This document shows, one piece after another, positions 16,243 through 25,069 of a stretch of DNA of 64,000 bases; position 1 is the stretch's first letter; each line of letters begins with the position of its first letter. The translations under genes were made by a program, and so were the position numbers. The notes under the pieces were generated by a model. It saw only the letters and a list, made by a program, of their open reading frames with translations. It was not told where the DNA came from and searched no databases. Origin of the DNA: Capnocytophaga sp. oral taxon 878 (lineage in GTDB: Bacteria; Bacteroidota; Bacteroidia; Flavobacteriales; Flavobacteriaceae); assembly GCF_002999135.1 (NCBI RefSeq), contig NZ_CP027229.1, forward strand, positions 744,001 through 808,000, written 5' to 3'.

Positions 16243-18651
16243 CTACTTAATAATATAGTTTTCTCCTTGTTGGGTTGAAAAAGTTATTACCTTAGCTTTC
16301 TTACCTGATTTAGCAATAACATTATCTTTATAATATAAAATTTTACCTGCAGGTAGTAAAACGCTACATTTTTCTCCTTTTTCTGATGTAATAGTAGCAT
16401 GTTGTAATCGGTGTTGTTGCCATCTGAAATCAACAGTAAAACCATTACGTGCTTTCATACCTTTCATAGTTCCACTTTCCCAATCAGAGTGAGATGGTAA
16501 AGCAGGTAAAAAGCGAATAACACTATCTTTACCATGACTTTGTAATAACATTTCAGCTATACCTGCTACACCACCAAAATTACCATCTATTTGAAAAGGA
16601 GGGTGAGCACAGAATAAGTTAGGGTAGGTACCACCAGTACGTCCATCAGGCATAACAGGATGTAATAGCTGCCTTAAAAGTACTAAAGCGTGATCGCCAT
16701 CATATAAGCGTGCCCAAAAGTTTAGTTTCCAAGCACGTGACCAACCAGTACCAGCATCACCACGTATTTCTAATGTTTTGCGTGCAGCTTTAGCAAGCTT
16801 AGGCGTATCCCAAGGAGTAATTTCATCATAAGGATGTAACCCATAAAGATGTGAAACATGTCGGTGTTGTGGTTCTGCATCATCCCAGTCATCCATCCAC
16901 TCATTTAGGTCACCATTTTTACCAATACGATTAGGAACTGTATGCTTAACAATATTCTTCCACTCAGTTATTTTATTGCTGTCTGTGCCTAATATTTCTG
17001 CAGATTTTATAGTGTTATTTAGTACTTCACGTACTATCTGCATATCCATAGTAGGAGCTATGCAGGTGTATCCTACTTGTTTCTTACCATCTTTTAGTTC
17101 TGGTAATATGTATGCATTCTCAGGAGAGTTGGACGGAGCTGTTACCCAGTACCCTTTAGGATCCTTAATAAGCATACTTTCAAAAAAAGCGGTAGCTTGT
17201 TTCAATACGGGGTAATATTCTTTAAGGAAGTCTTTATCTTTAGTGAATAGGTAATGTTGCCATATATGCTCACACAACCAAGCTCCCCCAGTAAGGGTTG
17301 AACCCCATGTAGCCGACTCACCAGGTGAAGTATAAAACCAAGGATTACTAATAACATGCGCTACCCATCCATCTGCATTATAATAGGCTTTAGCTGTTTT
17401 GCTACCATTAGGCACTAAGTTTTTAGCAAAGCGATTTAAAGGCTCAGTAAGGTCTGAAAGATTGGTAGCTTCTGCCAACCAGTAGTTCATTTGTACATTG
17501 ATATTTAGGTGGTAATCACCATTCCAAGGAGTTTGGTACTCTTCTGCCCAAAGACCTTGTAGATTGGCCGGTAGGAGTCCTTCACGTGAAGACGATATAA
17601 GTAAGTATCTTCCAAAGTTGTAGTATAATATAGGAAGTAAAGCATCTTTATCTCTACGATAAAAACCTTCTAAACGCTGATAAGTAGTGAGATGTTCTGT
17701 ATTAGAATTAGCTTTACCATACCAACGGTTACGATTGAAGATAGTTTGATAGGCAGTTTTACTTTCAGTAAGAGCTGTATCAAAATTAGTAGGTGCTTTT
17801 TGTAGGTAAGCATTTGCTACTTCGTTCACATTGCTGTTACTAAGACCACCACTTAAAAAGTTGTAGTTAGTAGCTGCACTAATACGTAGTACCAATTCTG
17901 TAGCATCTTGTATTTCAGTAGCCTTATCAGCACTTTGTAACTGTCCATTAGTTTGTATATCAATTACAGAGGCAAAGTGCATTCCTTCTTTATTATTATC
18001 AGGTAGTATCCCACTAAGGGCTATTTTATTTCCCTGATAAGTAACCTTTGCATTCTCTTTACGGAACAGAGATAGGTTCAGGCTGAAAGGCTTTTCTGCT
18101 TTAATTTTTACCCAAATAATATCATTTTTAAAGTCGGCAAAAGCTGTTTGTTCAATAGAGTTATCTTCACGTTGGTAGGTAGTAACAGCTGTAGCCTCAT
18201 CTAACCGAAGAACACGTTTGTAATTATTAATAGTAGCTTTGGTTTTCCAATCTAGTAATAGATCTGCAAGTATTTGGTAACAACCATAACTGCAATTAGC
18301 TCCTTGACCTTGGCATGAGCCTTTTCCTTTAGCAACAAAGTGTTTTTGCAAAAGAGCTTGAGCTTCTAGGTTTTTACCTTTTAAAAGTAGTTTTTGTATA
18401 TCCTTTAGATAGGTATGTGCATTATGGTCATCAGCATCCTGTGCACCGCCTGACCATAATGAGATTTCATTTAAAACAATACGGTCAGTGTCCGTTTTTC
18501 CAAAGACCATAGCACCTAATCTTCCATTACCAATAGGTATACTTTCGGTAAAATGGGTTGCTGGTGTGTGGAAAACAACTGAAACATCTTGAGGTTGTGC
18601 ACTAGCTAGCATACCCCAAAAGCAACATAACATTAATAATTTGGTTTTCAT
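16243..18651 (-). CDS. GH95 alpha-L-fucosidase, secreted
   Basis: 802 residues with a signal peptide (about 1-18, cut near ASAQ). The N-terminal part SIPIGNGRLGAMVFG and the central LQGLWAEEYQTPWNGDYHLNI are typical of glycoside hydrolase family 95. By comparison with the Bifidobacterium AfcA enzyme, Asn 383/Asn 385 (in NINVQ), Glu 511 (in SNSPEN) and Asp 689 (in FQIDGNFGG) occupy the catalytic positions. GH95 enzymes remove alpha-1,2-linked fucose (or galactose) by inversion, as from host mucin glycans. It follows the coiled-coil gene by 21 bases, so both may be cotranscribed, but no transporter is nearby. Confidence 0.92.
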   Translation of the reverse strand: MKTKLLMLCCFWGMLASAQPQDVSVVFHTPATHFTESIPIGNGRLGAMVFGKTDTDRIVLNEISLWSGGAQDADDHNAHTYLKDIQKLLLKGKNLEAQALLQKHFVAKGKGSCQGQGANCSYGCYQILADLLLDWKTKATINNYKRVLRLDEATAVTTYQREDNSIEQTAFADFKNDIIWVKIKAEKPFSLNLSLFRKENAKVTYQGNKIALSGILPDNNKEGMHFASVIDIQTNGQLQSADKATEIQDATELVLRISAATNYNFLSGGLSNSNVNEVANAYLQKAPTNFDTALTESKTAYQTIFNRNRWYGKANSNTEHLTTYQRLEGFYRRDKDALLPILYYNFGRYLLISSSREGLLPANLQGLWAEEYQTPWNGDYHLNINVQMNYWLAEATNLSDLTEPLNRFAKNLVPNGSKTAKAYYNADGWVAHVISNPWFYTSPGESATWGSTLTGGAWLCEHIWQHYLFTKDKDFLKEYYPVLKQATAFFESMLIKDPKGYWVTAPSNSPENAYILPELKDGKKQVGYTCIAPTMDMQIVREVLNNTIKSAEILGTDSNKITEWKNIVKHTVPNRIGKNGDLNEWMDDWDDAEPQHRHVSHLYGLHPYDEITPWDTPKLAKAARKTLEIRGDAGTGWSRAWKLNFWARLYDGDHALVLLRQLLHPVMPDGRTGGTYPNLFCAHPPFQIDGNFGGVAGIAEMLLQSHGKDSVIRFLPALPSHSDWESGTMKGMKARNGFTVDFRWQQHRLQHATITSEKGEKCSVLLPAGKILYYKDNVIAKSGKKAKVITFSTQQGENYIIK

Positions 18652-18672
18652 AAAATTTGACTTTTATATTTG

Positions 18673-19653
18673 TTATTTTAGTACTAAGTCGGTTGAACCT
18701 ACTTCATTTAGGTTATCATCATAAACGGTTATTTTATAGGCTCCTTTTTCAAATTCTTTGGAGGTTTTAGAAATGAAGTCACATACATCAACACTTTTAT
18801 TTTCATATATAAAATGAGGTGCTGTGCTAAAATTCACTGTGATATTAGCCACTGATTGGGTATCGTTGGCTCCTAAAGTAATGCCAGATGGAGCAGTTAC
18901 TTTTATGTAGAAAGTTTTACTTCCTGCTTTAGCTATTTTGTTGGCTACAACGGTGAAACATATCCTTATCTTATCTGCAGCACGCCCACGATCGGTAGTT
19001 TTATTTTTTGAACCTTTTACAGCTTCTGCAATAAGTTTGTTTATCTGTAAAGCTGACCCTTCTTCTACTACCTTTTTCAGTTTGTTAGCTTGTTGGGCAA
19101 GCGAATCAACTTTGGCAGTAGTACTCGTTAACTTTACTGATACGCTGTCCAAATCTTTTTGTATTGTTTTGTTTATTTGTAATAGTGAATCATTTTTTCG
19201 AAGTAGCAAATCACGTTCTTTAGCAAGAGCAAAGGCTTGGCTTTTAAAACGTAATAATGATGATATACTTACTTTTGAATCTTGTAAAGAATCAATATAC
19301 TTATCAATTTTATTCTGAGCTTCTAGCAAGTCTTCCTCTATTCCTTTATTCTTAAGTACAATTTGCTCATAGCTACCTTTAAGCAATTTTAATTCGCTAA
19401 GAACTTGATCCTTCTTTTCTAAAAGTTCACTTTCAGTAGCCTTTTTATCTTTGTTTAGCAAATAGGTGTAGTACCCTAGCCCTCCAGTAGCTAAGGCTAA
19501 TAAGGCTATGATAATTTTTGAAAGGATACCACCCCCTTTTGGAGGCTCATTGTTATCAAAATGCTGATACGAAGGCAAAGACTGAGCGCTCTCATTGTTT
19601 TCGGTATGTGGCGTAGCATCTGTAAAAATCGGTTTATCGTAATTATTACTCAT
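18673..19653 (-). CDS. Membrane-anchored coiled-coil protein of unknown function
   Basis: 326 residues from the ATG at 19653 (MSNNYDKPIFTD); the frame extends to 19707, but that start lies within the promoter. In order: a polar N-terminus (1-48), one membrane segment (about 50-70, IIIALLALATGGLGYYTYLL), a long coiled coil (about 75-215, Lys/Glu/Leu/Ser-rich), and a C-terminal beta-rich domain (about 225-326, KIRICFTVVAN, FYIKVTAPSG and the end STDLVLK). The topology suggests a protein anchored in the inner membrane with the coil in the periplasm. I recognise no named family. Upstream partner of the GH95 gene and divergent from lrgAB. Confidence 0.75.
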   Translation of the reverse strand: MSNNYDKPIFTDATPHTENNESAQSLPSYQHFDNNEPPKGGGILSKIIIALLALATGGLGYYTYLLNKDKKATESELLEKKDQVLSELKLLKGSYEQIVLKNKGIEEDLLEAQNKIDKYIDSLQDSKVSISSLLRFKSQAFALAKERDLLLRKNDSLLQINKTIQKDLDSVSVKLTSTTAKVDSLAQQANKLKKVVEEGSALQINKLIAEAVKGSKNKTTDRGRAADKIRICFTVVANKIAKAGSKTFYIKVTAPSGITLGANDTQSVANITVNFSTAPHFIYENKSVDVCDFISKTSKEFEKGAYKITVYDDNLNEVGSTDLVLK

Positions 19654-19675
19654 AATTTCAATTTTTAATATTGCG

Positions 19676-19708
19676 CAAAGATAATAAGAAAAATATATTA
19701 TAAGCAAA
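19676..19708 (-). promoter_or_regulatory. Promoter of the coiled-coil/GH95 transcript
   Basis: Minus strand: TTTG (19705-19708), 21 bases, TATCTTTG (19676-19683); it sets the start of the next gene at 19653. Confidence 0.7.
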
Positions 19709-19749
19709 TTTTTTTACTTTTTTTTTCGTGTTGTTTTAAAAAGATATAC

Positions 19750-19757
19750 TACTTTTG
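19750..19757 (+). promoter_or_regulatory. -7 box of the lrgAB promoter
   Basis: TACTTTTG, 25 bases before the lrgA ATG at 19783. No good TTTG lies 19 bases upstream; a TTG occurs only 16 bases away (19731-19733), so the -33 part is weak. Confidence 0.5.
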
Positions 19758-19782
19758 CAGCGTTTTTCTAATACATACATCT

Positions 19783-20127
19783 ATGTTAATACGTTATTTT
19801 GCTATTATTTTTGGCTGTTTGGGTTTGGGTGAATTAGTAGTAGCCCTTACTCATATTTCTTTTCCATCAAGTATTATTGGGATGTTTTTTCTCACTCTTT
19901 TCTTACATTTGGGATGGATAAAATTGCAGGCTATCAAAGCGCTTTCCGATTTGCTTATTTCTAACTTAGGACTTTTCTTTGTTCCCCCAAGTATTGGAAT
20001 TATGGCTTATTTTAAACAGATAGGCGAAAATCTTTTAGCAATCTTTCTTTCTATTATTATTAGTACAGTAGTAGTAATTATTGTTACTGGCCATGTATAT
20101 CAATTCTTCCGTAAAAAAATAAAATAA
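19783..20127 (+). CDS. lrgA: LrgA/CidA-family holin-like membrane protein
   Basis: 114 residues, four hydrophobic segments covering nearly the whole length. It carries the family pattern GLGELVVALTHISFPSSIIGMFFLTLFLHLGW and later LGLFFVPPSIGIM. CidA/LrgA proteins act with their B partners in control of murein hydrolase export and cell lysis, or in pyruvate and related transport in several bacteria. The stop overlaps the lrgB ATG by one base (TAATG), indicating translational coupling. Confidence 0.93.
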   Translation: MLIRYFAIIFGCLGLGELVVALTHISFPSSIIGMFFLTLFLHLGWIKLQAIKALSDLLISNLGLFFVPPSIGIMAYFKQIGENLLAIFLSIIISTVVVIIVTGHVYQFFRKKIK

Positions 20128-20819
20128 TGAAATCAATCGTAGAAAATCAGGTATTATTATTATCCATAACTTTTATACTTTACTATGGGGCTTTATTCTT
20201 ACAAAAGAAATACAATTCAGTATTCTTAAATCCTGTATTACTTACTGTATTGGTTTTAGTTTCGTACTTGCTTATTTTTGATATTTCACCCGAAAAATAT
20301 GAGGAAGCTGGTCAGTATATAGATTTTTGGTTGAAGCCCTCGATTGTAGCCTTAGGGGTGCCTCTCTACTTACAACTTTCTAAAATTAAAAAGCAAATAA
20401 TTCCTTTGGTAATATCACAGTTTGCAGGTAGCTTGGTAGGTATACTTACGGTTTGCTTGGTAGCCAAATGGTTGGGGCTTGCTGATGATATAGCTATTTC
20501 ATTGGCTCCTAAATCGGTTACTACGCCTATTGCTTTGGAGGTGTCGCGCGTAATTAAAGGGATTGAGCCTATTACAGTTATGGCGGTAATGACTACAGGT
20601 TTCTTGGGTAATATATTTGGGATTACTTTTCTTAATTGGTTTCGCATTAAGAGTCCTATGGCTAAGGGTATTTCATTAGGAACTGCTTCACATGCTTTGG
20701 GTATTATGGCAGCTTTTAACCTCAGTGAGAAATATGCTGTATATGCCAGTTTAGGTATGATATTCAATGGGGTATTCACTGCTATATTATCGCCTACCGT
20801 GGTACAGCTACTCTTCTAA
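20127..20819 (+). CDS. lrgB: LrgB/CidB-family membrane protein
   Basis: 230 residues, strongly hydrophobic throughout with about seven membrane segments. Family motifs include FWLKPSIVALGVPLYLQL, APKSVTTPIALEVSRVIKGI and GTASHALGIMAAF. It is the partner of LrgA; plant and bacterial homologues transport glycolate or pyruvate. A strong terminator follows 23 bases later. Confidence 0.94.
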   Translation: MKSIVENQVLLLSITFILYYGALFLQKKYNSVFLNPVLLTVLVLVSYLLIFDISPEKYEEAGQYIDFWLKPSIVALGVPLYLQLSKIKKQIIPLVISQFAGSLVGILTVCLVAKWLGLADDIAISLAPKSVTTPIALEVSRVIKGIEPITVMAVMTTGFLGNIFGITFLNWFRIKSPMAKGISLGTASHALGIMAAFNLSEKYAVYASLGMIFNGVFTAILSPTVVQLLF

Positions 20820-20841
20820 CAAATTACAATAATACTATAAT

Positions 20842-20884
20842 AAAAACAGGTAATGAGCTTCATTAGAAGTCATTACCTGTTTTT
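20842..20884. terminator. Terminator after lrgAB
   Basis: 15-bp stem AAAAACAGGTAATGA (20842-20856) / TCATTACCTGTTTTT (20870-20884) followed by more T; it may also serve the convergent DUF4136 gene ending at 20909. Confidence 0.9.
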
Positions 20885-20908
20885 TTGATCTTATATTATT
20901 AGATGTGA

Positions 20909-21436
20909 TTACTTTGGTGGGTATTTCTCCAATATCTTATTGACGAAGTTCTGAATAGCTTCCTCTTTGCGCTCTACCGATCTTGGTAATTCTCCAGCGC
21001 CTTTTCCTTGCCATATTAGTTCTCGTTTTTTAGCATCAATAATTTCGATATAGAGTACTCCTTCAGTGCTTCGGCTCACATTATAGTTGGCACCGCCCCA
21101 AAAAGGTCCCCAGCCCCAACCCCAGCCCCAATAATATGGACTGTTGTCGTATACATCTACATTTTCGCGTTCGCGGGTAAAGATATTCACCAAAAAGTCG
21201 GGCTGTTCTGAAAGGGTCATACCTTTGGCTTTTAGGTTTTGTTCAATAGCACGCAAAATACGCTTCTTATCCAAATCGGATATAGGTACTTTATCTACTC
21301 CTTCTTTGAAAAAAGCAAAGGTTTTCATAGCTGAAAAATCAGCTTGACTATCATAATCGGTAGTTACATATACGCTAGCACACGATGTGAGCCCCATAGC
21401 TACCATTAACAGTATAAAAGTAGTAATCTTCTTCAT
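20909..21436 (-). CDS. DUF4136 family lipoprotein
   Basis: 175 residues with a lipoprotein signal (MKKITTFILLMVAMGLTSC, Cys 19). It carries the DUF4136 pattern: DYDSQADFSAMKTFAFF, then ILRAIEQNLKAKGMT, a Trp/Gly-rich stretch (YYWGWGWGWGPFWGG, about 101-115), LYIEIIDAKKRELIWQGKG and a final helix. Exported envelope protein of unknown function. It lies 68 bases after the HMA gene and could be the last gene of that transcript. Confidence 0.88.
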   Translation of the reverse strand: MKKITTFILLMVAMGLTSCASVYVTTDYDSQADFSAMKTFAFFKEGVDKVPISDLDKKRILRAIEQNLKAKGMTLSEQPDFLVNIFTRERENVDVYDNSPYYWGWGWGWGPFWGGANYNVSRSTEGVLYIEIIDAKKRELIWQGKGAGELPRSVERKEEAIQNFVNKILEKYPPK

Positions 21437-21504
21437 TTTGTTGTGATTTTATTCTTCTAAAATAATTACAGCAAAATCTGTACCGAAAATTACCTTTGGA
21501 ATGC

Positions 21505-21852
21505 CTAAGGAAGTCGTTCGTACAAGCAGCAGTGGTGTAGTTTTTTGTACACCTCATCATCGGCGCGTTCTTTGCCTGCATCGTGTCCTACCTTAGCTAT
21601 GGCTTTCTGAACGTCTTTCTCGCTACATTTGCGTTCGTCGAAAATAAGAGTCATATTGCCACTGTTTATATCCCAGTTGGCACTTTTTACTCCTTTAACC
21701 TTATAGGCTGCTTTCTCAATGCGTACTTTGCATTGTTCACAGTTACCACCTACAGCAAAGGTTACTTTCTTGTTTTTGTTGGGCGTATCTTGCGCCTGCA
21801 TAGTAGCGAGCCCTAAAAAGCTCAGTACTATTAATAAAAATCGTGTTCTCAT
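21505..21852 (-). CDS. Periplasmic heavy-metal-associated (HMA) domain protein
   Basis: 115 residues with a signal peptide (cut near MQAQ) and one ferredoxin-like HMA domain. The metal-binding motif reads GGNCEQCKVRIEKAA (Cys about 38 and 41), followed by VKGVKSANWD and SEKDVQKAIAKVGHDAG. A second Cys-rich patch, HHCCLYERLP, forms the C-terminus. Likely binds a thiophilic metal such as copper. It starts 1 base after the TonB receptor stop, so the two are translated from one message. Confidence 0.9.
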   Translation of the reverse strand: MRTRFLLIVLSFLGLATMQAQDTPNKNKKVTFAVGGNCEQCKVRIEKAAYKVKGVKSANWDINSGNMTLIFDERKCSEKDVQKAIAKVGHDAGKERADDEVYKKLHHCCLYERLP

Positions 21853-21853
21853 A

Positions 21854-24109
21854 TTATAATAATTTAAATCTTAATCCTGCATAATACATTAGTCCGAAAG
21901 CAGGAGCGTACTGCATAGTGCTATCAAAATAAGCACTAAACGGACTATCGGATGCTAAAATGCCGTTTTCTTGCTTGTAATTAGTGAGGTTCTCTCCGCC
22001 TATGTATATCTCAAAGGTTTTGCTGAAAACCTTTGTTATTTGAGCGTTTAGGGTAGCAAAAGCCGGTGCATAGTCGGTAAGTTTATACCTTTGGGGGTTA
22101 GAAGCGGTAGAGGGTAGCCGCTGTTCGCCCAACCAATTAAACGTTACATCAAACTTCCATTGTGCGTGATGGTTGTTGTGACTGTCGGTGGTTTCGTATC
22201 CTACATTGGCAAACCAACGATGGCGCGGTGTAAGGGTTTTCTCTAACAGCTTATCACCGAACTGTGTTTGTACATCATAATACTTATATGCTGCCTTAAT
22301 GTCTAAGCCTTGCACAGGGTTTAGGCTTAGTTCGGCTTGTAATGAATTGGCGAAGCTTTTGCCCTGAAGGTTGTAAAACAATGCTTTTTGAGGCGAATTA
22401 TCTACATCAATAACAGCTTGGTTATCGAAATCGGTTCGGTAGAAGTCGATAGAGAATTCAGCATTTTTGCCCCATAGCTTAAATGATTGTAAGAAACTAA
22501 GTCCGTAATTCCAAGCTATTTCGGGGTTTAAACCGTATAACTTACCTTCATTGGCCTGTATGATAGATAGCTGCCTAGAAGAGGCTAATAGTTGCTGATT
22601 TTCGGCTATTATGTTGGCTGCGCGCTTGCCCCTGCCTGCTGATAGCCTAAAAGTAGCTTGCTTCCAAGGATTATAACGCAAGTGTAGGCGTGGAGTAAGG
22701 AAGTTCCCTAAATGGTTATGACTATCAGCCCTTATGCCTGCTACGAAGCTGAAGTTCTGTAAGTTGTCATAAGTGTATTCAAAGAAAGCTCCTATCGACC
22801 TATCAACTCGTGAGAAATCTGCGGTAAGGGCAAGGGTACTGAGTGCTTCATTATAATCATCATACGTGGCATTTAGCCCTGTGGCAAACTTGTGCTGGGT
22901 ATTGCCTATAATTGAGTTATATATCAGGTTGCTATACCAGCTTTTTTGGTGTATATCGTAACGGTTCAGACCAAAATAGGAGTCTTGCTTATGTGATTGA
23001 AAGGCATTCTGTAAGCCAATACTTTTATGGGGTATATCAGGAAATACATAGCCTATTTTGTTTGAAATGCCTATACGCTGGGAGTTAATCTCACTGCCCC
23101 AAGCATTGGTTGTTCCTTTATCTGTTAGCTTATTAAAGCGTAACTCGCCTGCTTGGCGCTCGTCCTTCATATAATGCAGATTGAGAAATCCTACCCAACC
23201 TTTCTCATTATTGGTGTATTGCCAGCGGTTGAGAAGGTTTAGCTGGTTACCTATCGGGTTATCAATAAATCCATCGTGATTGTGATCGGCTTTTTGCTGT
23301 CGGACGTTGCCGTGTGCAAATAGTGTTGTAGCCCACTTATCGGATAGCTTTTTATTGGTATGAGCATTGATTTCGTAACGATTATCCTGCGAGGTATATA
23401 GGTTTAAGAAGAAAGGATGGCTATTTAAGGGCTTTGCTATTTCATAGTTTATCTGCCCTGAAATACTTTCATAGCCATTGATAACACTGCCAGCTCCTTT
23501 GGTAATCTGGATGCTTTCAATCCACGTGCCTGGGACGAATGATAGTCCGTAGGCTTGTGATGCGCCTCGCATAGTGGGGATATTCTCTTCTGCCATTAGT
23601 ATATAGGGGCTTGTTAAGCCGAGCATTTTTATTTGCTTATTACCCGTTACGGCATCGGAGAAGTTTACATCAATGGAGGGATTGGTGGAGAAACTTTCGG
23701 AGAGGTTACAGCAAGCGGCTTTTAGGAGTTCGCCACTGCTCATAGTATGCACGTCGGCTACTTGAAATTGTGATTTCATAGTATTGGCTCGGCGGCTGCT
23801 TACTACTACTTCTTCTAGGTTGTTCTCGGCTTCTAACTGGATATGCAAAGGCTCATTGCCTTCTACCTTTATCGTTTTTTTCTTGTAGCCTATATAGCTC
23901 ACTATCAAAGTATTGCTGCTTTGAGTGCGTTTTAGGGTAAAGGTTCCTTCGTCATTGGTTGAAGTGCCTATTTGTGTGCCGTTCCAATAGACATCGGCAC
24001 CAGCTAAGGGTTGGTTCTGTTCATCGACTACTGTGCCTTGGCTAAAGTGTTGAGCCATAGCGGTTAGGGGCAATAATAGCCCTATTAAAAAGATATATTT
24101 TTTGTACAT
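21854..24109 (-). CDS. TonB-dependent outer membrane receptor, probable metal uptake
   Basis: 751 residues: signal peptide, N-terminal carboxypeptidase-regulatory-like domain (about 20-100, VVDEQNQPLAGADVYWNGTQIG), plug (about 110-235) and beta-barrel ending in Leu-Leu. The plug has a Cys pair in KAACCNLSESFSTN and an NPSIDVNFSDAVTGNKQIKMLG stretch typical of a Bacteroidota receptor group that travels with HMA proteins. No SusD partner. Upstream is a Cys/His-rich HYC_CC_PP protein and downstream the HMA protein, pointing to metal (copper or similar) rather than glycan import; that is inference from context. Confidence 0.9.
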   Translation of the reverse strand: MYKKYIFLIGLLLPLTAMAQHFSQGTVVDEQNQPLAGADVYWNGTQIGTSTNDEGTFTLKRTQSSNTLIVSYIGYKKKTIKVEGNEPLHIQLEAENNLEEVVVSSRRANTMKSQFQVADVHTMSSGELLKAACCNLSESFSTNPSIDVNFSDAVTGNKQIKMLGLTSPYILMAEENIPTMRGASQAYGLSFVPGTWIESIQITKGAGSVINGYESISGQINYEIAKPLNSHPFFLNLYTSQDNRYEINAHTNKKLSDKWATTLFAHGNVRQQKADHNHDGFIDNPIGNQLNLLNRWQYTNNEKGWVGFLNLHYMKDERQAGELRFNKLTDKGTTNAWGSEINSQRIGISNKIGYVFPDIPHKSIGLQNAFQSHKQDSYFGLNRYDIHQKSWYSNLIYNSIIGNTQHKFATGLNATYDDYNEALSTLALTADFSRVDRSIGAFFEYTYDNLQNFSFVAGIRADSHNHLGNFLTPRLHLRYNPWKQATFRLSAGRGKRAANIIAENQQLLASSRQLSIIQANEGKLYGLNPEIAWNYGLSFLQSFKLWGKNAEFSIDFYRTDFDNQAVIDVDNSPQKALFYNLQGKSFANSLQAELSLNPVQGLDIKAAYKYYDVQTQFGDKLLEKTLTPRHRWFANVGYETTDSHNNHHAQWKFDVTFNWLGEQRLPSTASNPQRYKLTDYAPAFATLNAQITKVFSKTFEIYIGGENLTNYKQENGILASDSPFSAYFDSTMQYAPAFGLMYYAGLRFKLL

Positions 24110-24185
24110 TATTTCTGAATTAACAATTAATAAAATTACTATTAGTAAGGTTTTTCCTCACTAATTATTCATTATAAATTGTTAA

Positions 24186-24626
24186 TTAACAATAAAATAC
24201 TCTTTGGCAATGCAGCACATATAACGGGGGAGGGTTCAGCCTGTAGCCCAAATCGGGAAGAATGAGGTTCTTAATGGGCTTTGTAGTGGGCTGTACTACT
24301 ACCAGCGAGGGTAGGGTAGGGGTGGCTACAACGAAGGGTTGTAGCTGTAATTCTAACGATTTTACAAGGGTTGTACTGTCCTGAATGGAAGAACTAACGG
24401 ATGTATCGTCGCAGCATTTTTTGTGTGAAGTTTCTTGGTTGTTATCACCTGCACAACATTTGTTGGTTGTTGAGCAATCATCAGTTTGGGTGTTTGTTAC
24501 CTGAGTGAGGTACTCTAAGGATATTGATGATAGGGTGTCTTTGCAATAATGAAAAGTAATAGCCCATCCTGAATTGGAGAATAGGATGAGTATTGATAAT
24601 AATATGTTGATAAGTTTTCTTTTCAT
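24186..24626 (-). CDS. HYC_CC_PP family Cys-rich exported protein
   Basis: 146 residues from the ATG at 24626 (MKRKLINILL); a longer frame begins at 24653 but adds residues before an evident signal sequence. The family-defining elements are present in order: HYC (in ITFHYCKDTLSS), paired cysteines (NKCCAGD and KKCCDD), and a proline pair near the end (LNPPPLYVLH). It is exported and probably binds metal. It precedes the TonB receptor by 76 bases on the same strand, a pairing that repeats in Bacteroidota. Confidence 0.82.
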   Translation of the reverse strand: MKRKLINILLSILILFSNSGWAITFHYCKDTLSSISLEYLTQVTNTQTDDCSTTNKCCAGDNNQETSHKKCCDDTSVSSSIQDSTTLVKSLELQLQPFVVATPTLPSLVVVQPTTKPIKNLILPDLGYRLNPPPLYVLHCQRVFYC

Positions 24627-24657
24627 TACATAAGAAAATGTAGCAAAAATCATGCCA

Positions 24658-24939
24658 TTATTCTTTTATAATTTCTTGTGTGGTTTGGTTTTGAGGTCTG
24701 TCGGTGGCTGTTATTGTTATTTTTGTGTTGGATATATGGGGGTTGAGGGTTGTGGTGTGGTATTGCCAGATGCCATTGTTGAGTGTTGCGTTTCCTTCTT
24801 CGATGGTGTTGTTTTGGTGTGTGATGGTTACTGTGATGGCTATGACTTTGAAATTGTCGGTTACTGTGATGTTGATGGGTTGGTTTATTTGTGTTCCGTT
24901 ATAGGCAGAGGTGTTGATGTGGCTTATTTCGGGGTTTAA
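24658..24939 (-). pseudogene. Start-less coding remnant of an Ig-like beta-sandwich protein
   Basis: Reading the minus strand back from TAA at 24658-24660 gives a coherent peptide of about 90 residues: PEISHINTSAYNGTQINQP, then ITVTDNFKVIAITVTITH, GNATLNNGIWQYHT and ITITATDRPQ, an Ig/fibronectin-like strand pattern. The frame is open only to about 24981 and contains no ATG, GTG or TTG before PEIS, so the N-terminus appears lost or shifted (a CCCC run lies at 24931-24934). The coding strand is nearly free of G, unlike its neighbours. The plus-strand frame covering the same bases is a shadow. Confidence 0.55.
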
Positions 24940-25069
24940 TAGAAAATGTAAAAAATAATTTTTTGTTATTTTTAAGGTAAATTAAAAGTGCAATTGTAAT
25001 CCTGTTTAAGGATTAAATCTAGGTTATAACTGCCCTCTAATTTAAAATTGTTAATTTTTGAATTTTAGA

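Noticed and set aside
24652..24939. Plus-strand frames of 95 and 66 codons in a G/T-rich stretch
   Set aside because: Composition is Cys/Gly/Val/Tyr-rich and unlike a protein; the minus strand over the same bases reads as a coherent beta-sandwich fragment, so these are shadows.
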